The notes under the pieces are model-generated. The model searched no databases. It was not told the origin of the DNA and saw nothing but the letters and a program-made list of their open reading frames with translations. From the NCBI GenBank assembly GCA_007123335.1, contig SKLG01000495.1, positions 1-6,670 on the forward strand: a stretch of 6,670 nt of DNA. The letters are read 5' to 3'. Below are positions 1 through 5,322 of this stretch, one piece after another; position 1 is the first letter of the stretch; each line of letters begins with the position of its first letter. Source of the stretch: Anaerolineae bacterium. GTDB taxonomy: Bacteria > Chloroflexota > Anaerolineae > UBA1429. The translations under genes were made by a program, and so were the position numbers.

Positions 1-120
1 ACCCACGAGGTGGCGCGGGTGATGGACAGGACGCCCAATGCGGTGGCGGTATTGCAGCACCGCGCCCTCAATTCGCTGCGACAGATTCTCGAATCGATGG
101 AACGGAGCGGATCACAATGA
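1..120 (+). CDS. ECF-type RNA polymerase sigma factor, C-terminal fragment (region 4)
   Basis: The window opens inside this gene; only the last 39 codons and the TGA stop (118-120) are present. The visible protein contains the pattern EVARVMDRTPNAV followed by LQHRALNSLR. This matches the sigma-70 region 4.2 helix-turn-helix that contacts the -35 element, in the form common in ECF sigma factors (xVAxxMxxTxNAVxxLQHRALxxLR). After the helix-turn-helix comes a short polar tail. Regions 2 and 3/linker lie outside the window, so the ECF subgroup cannot be assigned. The stop overlaps the ATG of the downstream DUF5667-like gene in an ATGA arrangement, which suggests translational coupling and a regulatory pair. 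The fragment is too short for the ECF assignment to rest on more than this motif and the neighbour. Confidence 0.82.
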   Translation, partial: THEVARVMDRTPNAVAVLQHRALNSLRQILESMERSGSQ

Positions 121-1793
121 GTCATAATCGACTCTCCGCCCAGGATCTCGATCTCGCTCTGTCCGAATTCGCTGATATTGGTGATGTAGAGTGGGTGCTC
201 AATCGGCATCCTCTACAGCAACGAGATCTGGCGCCTTTGCTCCATGCCGCCTCTCGCGCGCGGGCCCATCTGAGCAAGGTTCCCCCACCTCCCCGTGGGC
301 TCCAGGATGGACGTAGGCGATTACTGGCCGAGGCCGCGCAGATGCGCGCGACGCGGGTGCGATGTTTTCGTCTATTGCCGAGTTTGCAAAACCTTTGGAG
401 TTGGCCTCAGCAGCTGTCTCCGAAGTTGAGGTTTGTCGTCATCGTGTTGCTCGTACTGGTCAAGCTCACATCCGTCAGTGGTGGTGTGGTGTTGGCTGCG
501 GAGCAAAGCCTTCCCGGCGACCTGCTATACCCGGTCAAGGAAAAGGTGGAGGACGTGCGTCTCTCGGTCGCGCGAGACCCGGCGTCTTTGACTCTTTTTT
601 ATACTGAGCGACGTTTGCAGGATATTGATGAGGCGATGCAGAAAGGACGGACTATACCGGAGCCGACCGTACACCGATTGGAGTGTCAGTTCACATACCT
701 CCTAGAGCATGCCAGGACTGAGGCGGATAACGCCAACTCCACGCCGGGTGTGGGGCTCGCTGGGCACCTGCGGGGGCAGATGGAGACATTAGATGCTATC
801 GCTGCCCAGATGGAGGGAGCAGCACAACAGCGCTTGGTGGAAGCCAAGGAGCGGGTTAGCCGTGAACTGGATCAGGCCGAGGGGGCGATGGACCATGAAC
901 CCTCGTCCGCGCCCCTCGTCGATGATAGCCACGGCACGCCTCGACCAGAAGAGCGTGATAGTGCCCAGAAGAGGCCTGTATCTCGCCCCGATCCAACGCA
1001 CACCCCCCCCGTAGAGCAGACGCAAGGTCGAGATGCCAGGAAGGACGGCGATACCGACGGTCAGTCCGCGCTGCCCACGGCGGCTATGCCTCCACAAACC
1101 GACAAGACCGATAAGGGCCAGAATGACCAGATAACACCTGGAGAGATCAAACAGATCACGCCAGATACAGAGGTTGAGGAGACTGAAAGACGTCCTCCCA
1201 CGTTGCCCAGCAAGGCTGCGCCTGCAGCGCAGGATGCGGTTCTCGGCCCTCCTGTTACGCCGGGGCTGCCCCCCAAGGGTGTCCCACCGGGACCCCCAGA
1301 TCCGCCGCAGCCAGAGAGACCCCAGGCTCCCATTCCTCCATCGAATCGAGGCAACCCAACCGATAAAGATCGTAAGGACGAAGAAGGTAGTGTCCCCCCG
1401 GCCGTGCCCCTCAAAGAGGTCCCTCCGGTTCCTGCTGAGACGCCGCCATCAGAAGAGGAGGATACCACGCTCACTCCCACACCCGTCTCGGAAGAGCCCA
1501 CCGATGGGGATGGTAGGAGCGGTGCCCCTGGCGCTCCTACGTTTTTGCCACCAAAGCAGGTCCCGCCTGCTTTCCTCGATAAACCACAACCTACCGAGAC
1601 ACCGCGATCCAAGCAGCCTCCCCGCGGCGCCAAGGATCAAGACGCTGACGCCGATGATCAAGTTCCTGATGCGTCGGAAGCCTCTCAGCTGGCGCATCCA
1701 TCGCCCAAGAGCCCGTCACGGGGGCCGGAATCGTTTAGCATTCCTGGGCGCAGAATACGGTCAAACCTCGGCCTGGTCCCTGGCACGCCCTAG
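117..1793 (+). CDS. DUF5667-like single-pass membrane protein, probable regulator of the adjacent sigma factor, with long proline-rich tail
   Basis: The protein has 558 residues. Residues 1-100 are mostly helical and carry basic patches (for example RRRLL near 67-71). A single hydrophobic stretch at about 104-128 is a likely transmembrane helix. It is followed by SLPGDLLYPVKEKVEDVRL (131-149), the hallmark start of a DUF5667 region, and helical sequence to about 255. From about 260 to the end the chain is rich in Pro, Asp, Glu, Lys and Arg and looks disordered, with degenerate motifs LPPKGVPP, PLKEVPP and LPPKQVPP. DUF5667 genes often follow ECF sigma genes, so an anti-sigma or sigma-modulating role is inferred; no zinc-binding HxxxCxxC anti-sigma motif is visible. 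By the positive-inside rule the N-terminus is likely cytoplasmic and the tail outside. The start is supported by the ATGA overlap with the sigma gene and GGAG at 104-107. The last 33 bp overlap sdhB on the other strand. Confidence 0.8.
   Translation: MSHNRLSAQDLDLALSEFADIGDVEWVLNRHPLQQRDLAPLLHAASRARAHLSKVPPPPRGLQDGRRRLLAEAAQMRATRVRCFRLLPSLQNLWSWPQQLSPKLRFVVIVLLVLVKLTSVSGGVVLAAEQSLPGDLLYPVKEKVEDVRLSVARDPASLTLFYTERRLQDIDEAMQKGRTIPEPTVHRLECQFTYLLEHARTEADNANSTPGVGLAGHLRGQMETLDAIAAQMEGAAQQRLVEAKERVSRELDQAEGAMDHEPSSAPLVDDSHGTPRPEERDSAQKRPVSRPDPTHTPPVEQTQGRDARKDGDTDGQSALPTAAMPPQTDKTDKGQNDQITPGEIKQITPDTEVEETERRPPTLPSKAAPAAQDAVLGPPVTPGLPPKGVPPGPPDPPQPERPQAPIPPSNRGNPTDKDRKDEEGSVPPAVPLKEVPPVPAETPPSEEEDTTLTPTPVSEEPTDGDGRSGAPGAPTFLPPKQVPPAFLDKPQPTETPRSKQPPRGAKDQDADADDQVPDASEASQLAHPSPKSPSRGPESFSIPGRRIRSNLGLVPGTP
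1266..1571 (+). repeat. Degenerate PPK-x-VPP motif repeats inside the DUF5667-like gene
   Basis: Three related peptide motifs are spaced through the tail: LPPKGVPP (residues 384-391), PLKEVPPV (431-438) and LPPKQVPPA (477-485). Each is followed by a Pro-rich stretch and an acidic or basic stretch. Spacing is about 46-47 residues. The DNA copies have diverged, so this is a protein-level repeat rather than a recent tandem duplication. Confidence 0.5.
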
Positions 1794-2495
1794 TTCTCGC
1801 TTGGTCAAGTTAATGAGTCGCGTGACCTTGATCTCTCTAGGGCAGGCGCGGGTACAGGCCATGTGATTGGCGCAAGGCCAGACGCCATTGTCCTCGTCCA
1901 ACGGTTCGCGCCGTGCTTGTAGCCCAACATCGCGGCTGTCAAAGACAAAGCGCGCGGCCTGTACGATGGCTGCTGGCCCGAGGAAGCGAGGGTTCTCGCC
2001 CAGGATCGGGCAGGCAGACACGCAGGCGCCACAGAGGATGCAGTTGGTGGCATCCGCGATCTCGGCGTGTTCTTTGGGAGTCTGTAGGCGCTCCCGGTCG
2101 GGGGCTGTGTCTTTCGGCACCAGAAAGGGCTTGACCGCGCGATAACGCTGGAAGAAGGGCTGTTGATCGACGATCAAGTCGCGCAGGACGGGCATGTGGC
2201 GCATCGGCTCCACCGTGATGGTCGCCAGATCATCATCCGGCGAGTCGGCGATGGCATCACGGATCAGCGTCTTGCAGGCCAGCGCCGAACGGCCATTAAT
2301 GATCATGGCATCAGAGCCGCATACGCCGTGGCCGCAACTGGCGCGAAAGCCCAAGCTAGGGTCGTGCCGACGCTGTACTTCCAGCAGGGCGTCAAGCACC
2401 CGGCTGGATGGCTCGACCTCGACGACGTGCTCGGCCCAGCGTGCCTCTTCATCGGATTCAGGATCGTAGCGGCGGATGCGCAAGCGCACCAGCAT
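1761..2495 (-). CDS. sdhB: Succinate dehydrogenase (or fumarate reductase) iron-sulfur subunit
   Basis: This 244-residue protein passes electrons from the flavoprotein to quinone in respiratory complex II at the inner face of the membrane; the length matches the family (about 235-250). The N-terminal ferredoxin domain binds the [2Fe-2S] cluster through C54, C59, D62 and C74. The third ligand is Asp rather than Cys, as in E. coli SdhB. The C-terminal domain has C152-x2-C155-x2-C158-x3-C162-P and C208-x5-C214-x3-C218-P. By family precedent C152/C155/C158/C218 bind [4Fe-4S] and C162/C208/C214 bind [3Fe-4S]. It is the last gene of the leftward operon, 9 nt after sdhA. Its Shine-Dalgarno AGGAGG overlaps the sdhA stop, which fixes the start. 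Direction (succinate oxidation or fumarate reduction) cannot be proved from sequence, but the SdhA partner looks like the oxidase type. Confidence 0.96.
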   Translation of the reverse strand: MLVRLRIRRYDPESDEEARWAEHVVEVEPSSRVLDALLEVQRRHDPSLGFRASCGHGVCGSDAMIINGRSALACKTLIRDAIADSPDDDLATITVEPMRHMPVLRDLIVDQQPFFQRYRAVKPFLVPKDTAPDRERLQTPKEHAEIADATNCILCGACVSACPILGENPRFLGPAAIVQAARFVFDSRDVGLQARREPLDEDNGVWPCANHMACTRACPREIKVTRLINLTKRELGRARDQAEV

Positions 2496-2507
2496 GAGCG
2501 CCTCCTA
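2496..2507 (-). promoter_or_regulatory. sdhB ribosome binding site fused to the sdhA stop codon
   Basis: On the minus strand the junction reads TAGGAGGCGCTC directly before the sdhB ATG. The TAG stop of sdhA (2507-2505) supplies the first two bases of the AGGAGG Shine-Dalgarno, which sits 5 nt from the start. A ribosome terminating on sdhA would cover this site, which favours coupled translation and matched SdhA:SdhB amounts. The coupling is inference. Confidence 0.8.
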
Positions 2508-4280
2508 ATATGCCCTTGCCACAGGTTCCCAGATCGAGGTGTCTACCGAGCGCGAGCCAAAGCGTAGATCGTCACCGTGCAACCAACATAGCGTATGGTG
2601 CAGCCAGGCATCGTCATCACGCTCGACATAATCCTCGCGATAGTGCGCGCCACGGCTCTCGCGCCGCTGCCGTGCAGATCCTGCGGTGATCAGCGCCAGA
2701 TCGAGGAGATTGCCGAGCTCTAGCAGCCGTAGCAGCTCGCCGTTAAAGCTCTTGCTCGTGTCCTCGATCTCCAATGCGCCATACGCTTGGCGTAGCGCTT
2801 GCAGCGTCTCCACTGCGCGATCCAACTCGTCGCCTCGCCGATAGACGCCCACCGCCTCGTTCATGATGGCCTGCATGCGCTCGCGCAGATCGGTCGCCGA
2901 TAAGTGAGCGGAGCGCTGGGATCGATCGCGTAGGGTCGCCAGTCTTCCCATGACCTCCTGTGCGGCATCGGTAGGCCATGACGGAGCAGGGCCTTCAGCC
3001 ACATAGCCGGACATATGCTGGCCGGCCCGCCGGCCAAACACGACGAGATCCACCAGACTATTGGTGCCCAACCGATTGGCGCCGTGGACAGAGACGCAGG
3101 CACACTCGCCGGCGGCGTACAGCCCCGACACATAGCTCTCGGAACCGTTGTTTGGCATCCACACCACGCGGCCATCGAGATCGGTGGGGATGCCACCCAT
3201 CACATAGTGGGCCGTGGGTTGGACCGGGATTGGCTCCGCTGCCGGGTCGATACCCAGGTAGGTCCGGCACAGGCTGACGATCTCGGGTAGCTTGCGTTTC
3301 AATGCCTCGGCGCCAACAGGGGTGGCGTCGAGCTGCACAAAGTCCGCCGGCGACCGATCTCCGAGTATGCCGCGTCCCTGACGGATCTCATTGACGATGG
3401 CCCTGGATACCATATCTCGTGGGGCTAGATCCATGAGGGTGGGGGCGTAGCGCTCCATAAAGCGTTCGCCCTCGCCGTTGTGCAGCACACCCCCTTCTCC
3501 GCGCACCGCCTCGGTGATGAGGATCCCGATCTCACGGATGCCTGTGGGGTGGAACTGCACAAACTCCATATCCTGCAACGGGACGCCTCGGCGCGCCAGC
3601 AACGCCGGGCCATCGCCGGTATTGGCATAGGCGTTGGAGGTGATGCGGTAGATGCGGCCCCAACCGCCGGTCGCCAGCAGTACCGCCTTGGCGCGAAAGG
3701 CGTGCAGATCGCCGGTGGCCAGCTCTAGCGCCACGACACCAAGACAGCGGGGGGCGTCGCCGCCTTGCGGCTCGGACAGCAGCACATCGACGACCTGAAA
3801 CTCGTCGTAAAAGGCCACATCGTGCTTGATGCATTGTTGGTATAGGGTCTGCAGGATCATGTGGCCGGTGCGGTCGGCGGCATAGCAGGCGCGGCGCACC
3901 GGGGCACGCCCTAGATCGCGGGTATGCCCACCAAAACGCCGCTGATCGATGCGCCCATCTGGCAACCGGCTGAAGGGCAGGCCTTGATGCTCCAGGTCAT
4001 AAACCGCCTGCACGGCGTCCTCGGCCAGAATCTGCGCCGCACGCTGGTCGACAAGATAGTCGCCGCCCTTGACGGTATCAAAGGCGTGCCATAGAGTTTC
4101 GTCCTCCTCCACGTTGCCCAACGCCGCGCCAATGCCGCCCTGGGCCGCGCCCGTATGGCTGCGCAAGGGGTGCAGCTTGGAGAGCACGGCGGTGCGCGCC
4201 AAGCGCCCGCATTCTAGCGCGGCATAGAGCCCCGCACCCCCAGCGCCGACGATGAGGGCATCAACGATATGTTCCTGCAT
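2505..4280 (-). CDS. sdhA: Succinate dehydrogenase flavoprotein subunit
   Basis: This 591-residue protein catalyses succinate oxidation to fumarate in the TCA cycle as the FAD-bearing subunit of complex II; E. coli SdhA has 588 residues. Seen in the sequence: the dinucleotide-binding motif GAGGAG (12-17); SHT with H42, the expected site of covalent FAD attachment; RRFGGHTRD (114-122); HPTG with H244; TEAVRGEGG with E257 and R260; PRD with R288, matching the catalytic proton-transfer arginine; HYVMGGI with H358; and HGANRLGTNSL with R403. These are the family's substrate-binding and proton-relay residues, all intact. The C-terminal helical domain includes ESRGAHYRED (541-550). It starts 22 nt after the GerW-like gene, with only a weak purine-rich stretch (GAAAGAG) upstream, and lies 9 nt before sdhB. 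L-aspartate oxidase is less likely given the SdhB partner, the length and the C-terminal region. No SdhC or SdhD anchor gene is present in the window. Confidence 0.96.
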   Translation of the reverse strand: MQEHIVDALIVGAGGAGLYAALECGRLARTAVLSKLHPLRSHTGAAQGGIGAALGNVEEDETLWHAFDTVKGGDYLVDQRAAQILAEDAVQAVYDLEHQGLPFSRLPDGRIDQRRFGGHTRDLGRAPVRRACYAADRTGHMILQTLYQQCIKHDVAFYDEFQVVDVLLSEPQGGDAPRCLGVVALELATGDLHAFRAKAVLLATGGWGRIYRITSNAYANTGDGPALLARRGVPLQDMEFVQFHPTGIREIGILITEAVRGEGGVLHNGEGERFMERYAPTLMDLAPRDMVSRAIVNEIRQGRGILGDRSPADFVQLDATPVGAEALKRKLPEIVSLCRTYLGIDPAAEPIPVQPTAHYVMGGIPTDLDGRVVWMPNNGSESYVSGLYAAGECACVSVHGANRLGTNSLVDLVVFGRRAGQHMSGYVAEGPAPSWPTDAAQEVMGRLATLRDRSQRSAHLSATDLRERMQAIMNEAVGVYRRGDELDRAVETLQALRQAYGALEIEDTSKSFNGELLRLLELGNLLDLALITAGSARQRRESRGAHYREDYVERDDDAWLHHTLCWLHGDDLRFGSRSVDTSIWEPVARAY

Positions 4281-4302
4281 TCCGGTTACTCTTTCGACGC
4301 TA

Positions 4303-4800
4303 TCAGTTGCGCGTCATGCGGCGTAGTTTGCCCAACATGAGGAATATGGCGGCCAGCGTCGAGAGCACCGCTAGCAGGATTCTGGTTTGATCGACCACCG
4401 GCACCACGCGTACATCATTAGGGGTGATGCTGATCACCGCTACTGGCCGACCGCTGGCTCCTCCTCCACCGCCACCGCCACCGCCCATACCGCTGGCTTC
4501 GGCATCGGGGGATGCCTTTTCTGTCTCCTCGTCGGTCTCGGGCACCACCGAAGGGCCATTCTGGGCTACCAGAACTCCGCCCTTGGCCTCTCCTGGCTCT
4601 GCTGCGCCGCCGCCAGCGCCAAAGCCAAAGCCCAATCCTGCCGTCACCTCCGAAGCGGTGATAACCTTTTGCTCACCGACTTCTATAGGTTCGCCGAACA
4701 CAGCCTGGGGCTGTGCTATGGTCAGAAGACGGTTCAACAGATCCTTGGCTTCAACGATATCGTCCACTTTGGCCGTCACGAACTCACGGATGTCGTCCAT
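4303..4800 (-). CDS. GerW/YtfJ-family protein with C-terminal membrane anchor
   Basis: The protein has 165 residues. Residues 32-64 (FGEPIEVGEQKVITASEV, then GFGFGAGGG) and 105-136 (a glycine run, then RPVAVISITPNDVRVVPV) match the pattern of the spore protein YtfJ/GerW family: a GxPI-x3-G entry, a Gly/Phe-rich segment, a poly-Gly stretch and a beta-rich end. Between them, 66-104 is an acidic, low-complexity insert. Residues 140-158 are hydrophobic and flanked by basic residues (KLRRMTRN at the end), a likely single membrane helix. In Bacillus GerW is needed for normal spore germination, but homologues occur widely in non-spore-formers, where their role is unknown, so no sporulation function is claimed here. 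It sits between a 92-residue membrane protein (12 nt gap) and sdhA (22 nt gap), probably in one transcript. The start has AGGAGG 8 nt upstream. Confidence 0.82.
   Translation of the reverse strand: MDDIREFVTAKVDDIVEAKDLLNRLLTIAQPQAVFGEPIEVGEQKVITASEVTAGLGFGFGAGGGAAEPGEAKGGVLVAQNGPSVVPETDEETEKASPDAEASGMGGGGGGGGGASGRPVAVISITPNDVRVVPVVDQTRILLAVLSTLAAIFLMLGKLRRMTRN
4456..4487 (-). repeat. Short GGN codon run encoding poly-glycine in the GerW-like gene
   Basis: A run of CCN/GCC triplets on the plus strand encodes about nine glycines (residues 106-114) of the GerW-like protein. Poly-Gly at this place is usual in the YtfJ/GerW family. The repeat is a candidate for length variation between strains, but the current copy keeps the frame. 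Confidence 0.6.
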
Positions 4801-4815
4801 GTACGCTCCCTCCTA
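4801..4815 (-). promoter_or_regulatory. Ribosome binding site of the GerW-like gene fused to the upstream stop codon
   Basis: On the minus strand the junction reads TAGGAGGGAGCGTAC before the ATG. The TAG stop of the 92-residue gene (4815-4813) forms part of the AGGAGG Shine-Dalgarno, with an 8 nt spacer. The same stop/Shine-Dalgarno fusion occurs at the sdhA-sdhB junction and suggests coupled translation. Confidence 0.75.
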
Positions 4816-5091
4816 TCTCTTTTGCAAGGCACGCAACATACAGGCTATCCCGACCAGGGCGACTCCGGCGTACAGGCTCCAAACGATGGCTCTGGTGATG
4901 TTTATGATGGGTACGCGCTTTTGCTCGCCGTCACGTTGGACCCATATCGCTGCCGGCTGGTTCCACACCAGACCGCCCTGGGGCCAGCGCACCGTAAGCG
5001 CTCTGCTCTCAGGCGTTACCCGTATCTCCCCAACGGCAATAGTCTCGCCGCGCCTTTTCTGCCAATCCATTATCGGTTTTTGTCCCGCCAT
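4813..5091 (-). CDS. Small single-pass membrane protein of unknown function
   Basis: I do not recognise this 92-residue protein. Residues 1-65 are polar, probably beta-rich, and hold four Trp (W10, W36, W43, W50). Patterns that may be conserved are VGEIRVTPESRALTVRWP (20-37) and KRVPIINITRA (58-68). Residues 68-86 are hydrophobic (IVWSLYAGVALVGIACML) and end in a basic tail RALQKR, so a C-terminal tail-anchored topology is likely. There is no signal peptide and no histidine in the membrane segment, so it does not look like a heme-binding SdhC or SdhD. It is coding because it has a strong Shine-Dalgarno (AAGGAGG at 5102-5096, 4 nt from the ATG) and its stop is fused to the ribosome binding site of the GerW-like gene. 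It appears to be the first gene of the leftward operon. Sharing tail-anchored topology with its neighbour, it may act with it at the membrane; that is inference. Confidence 0.75.
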   Translation of the reverse strand: MAGQKPIMDWQKRRGETIAVGEIRVTPESRALTVRWPQGGLVWNQPAAIWVQRDGEQKRVPIINITRAIVWSLYAGVALVGIACMLRALQKR

Positions 5092-5129
5092 GGCGCCTCC
5101 TTGCGGACTCTGCGGTTCGACTCAGCCAT

Positions 5130-5159
5130 AGTGTACTGCTGTTTGGGTCTAGTACGCAA
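5130..5159 (-). promoter_or_regulatory. Possible promoter of the leftward operon (92-residue gene, GerW-like, sdhA, sdhB)
   Basis: Reading leftward, TTGCGT (5159-5154) is followed after 18 nt by TACACT (5135-5130), a weak -35/-10 pair (3 of 6 and 4 of 6 consensus matches). It would put the transcript start near 5123 and leave about 30 nt before the first ATG at 5091. It was picked by eye as the best pair in the spacer; other sigma factors may be used. Confidence 0.3.
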
Positions 5160-5231
5160 GTCGGAGAACTGACTGTGGCGACGTCTAACAATCTCGTCTG
5201 CAATCGTATGGAATATAGTTCCCTGGTGATC

Positions 5232-5259
5232 TGGACTTCTCTTCAAGGAATGCTATACT
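5232..5259 (+). promoter_or_regulatory. Probable sigma-70-type promoter of the ABC transporter operon
   Basis: TGGACT (5232-5237, 4 of 6 matches to TTGACA) is followed after 16 nt by TATACT (5254-5259, 5 of 6 matches to TATAAT). The -10 is preceded by TGC (5251-5253), giving an extended -10 element. The predicted transcript start is near 5266, about 57 nt before the chosen ATG at 5323. It lies in the divergent spacer and faces the ABC genes. No operator palindrome was recognised around it. Confidence 0.55.
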
Positions 5260-5310
5260 GATGTTTGTGCATGCCTCGATGGAGCAACAGACGCCAAGAT
5301 GCCTGATGTC

Positions 5311-5319
5311 AGGAAGGAG
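5311..5319 (+). promoter_or_regulatory. Ribosome binding site deciding the ABC ATPase start
   Basis: The purine run AGGAAGGAG lies 3 nt before ATG 5323 and 9 nt before ATG 5329, measured from its end. The inner AGGA is 8 nt from 5323. This site is downstream of the in-frame ATG at 5299, which has no good Shine-Dalgarno, so translation more likely begins at 5323 or 5329. Confidence 0.65.
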
Positions 5320-5322
5320 CCT

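Larger units (their letters stand above)
5092..5322. other. Divergent intergenic spacer between the sdh-containing operon and the ABC operon
   Basis: This is the only real intergenic region in the window, about 230 bp. It holds the Shine-Dalgarno of the 92-residue gene at its left edge, a weak leftward promoter candidate, a good rightward extended -10 promoter and the ABC ribosome binding site. No small gene, riboswitch, terminator hairpin or clear operator palindrome was recognised. The promoters do not overlap, so the two operons could be regulated separately. Confidence 0.6.

Noticed and set aside
1266..1571. Tandem DNA repeat or CRISPR-like array
   Set aside because: The copies are short, differ at the DNA level and fit a proline-rich protein tail; there are no identical repeats with unique spacers.
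1061..1633. 190-residue minus-strand open frame inside the DUF5667-like gene
   Set aside because: It is Gly/Ser/Val-rich, as expected for the reverse complement of Pro/Glu-rich coding sequence, and has no recognisable motif.
1794..1870. A rho-independent terminator for the sigma/DUF5667 operon
   Set aside because: No stable GC-rich hairpin followed by a T run was seen just downstream; the area is coding for sdhB.
2163..2567. Plus-strand open frames opposite sdhB and across the sdhA/sdhB junction
   Set aside because: They lie opposite clearly functional sdh genes and have no domain signature.
4303..5091. The two small membrane proteins as divergent SdhC and SdhD
   Set aside because: Each has only one hydrophobic helix where SdhC and SdhD have about three, no heme-ligand histidine sits in a membrane helix, and one of them matches the GerW/YtfJ pattern.
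4387..5131. Long open frames on the plus strand, antisense to the GerW-like and 92-residue genes
   Set aside because: The opposite-strand genes have family motifs, strong ribosome binding sites and close operon spacing. The antisense frames are low complexity (Pro/Ser runs opposite poly-Gly) and show no recognisable domain.
5299..5322. Upstream ATG at 5299 as the ABC ATPase start
   Set aside because: There is no good Shine-Dalgarno before it (GGAG is 14 nt away), while AGGAAGGAG lies just before 5323/5329. The extra 8 residues precede the usual start of the ABC domain.
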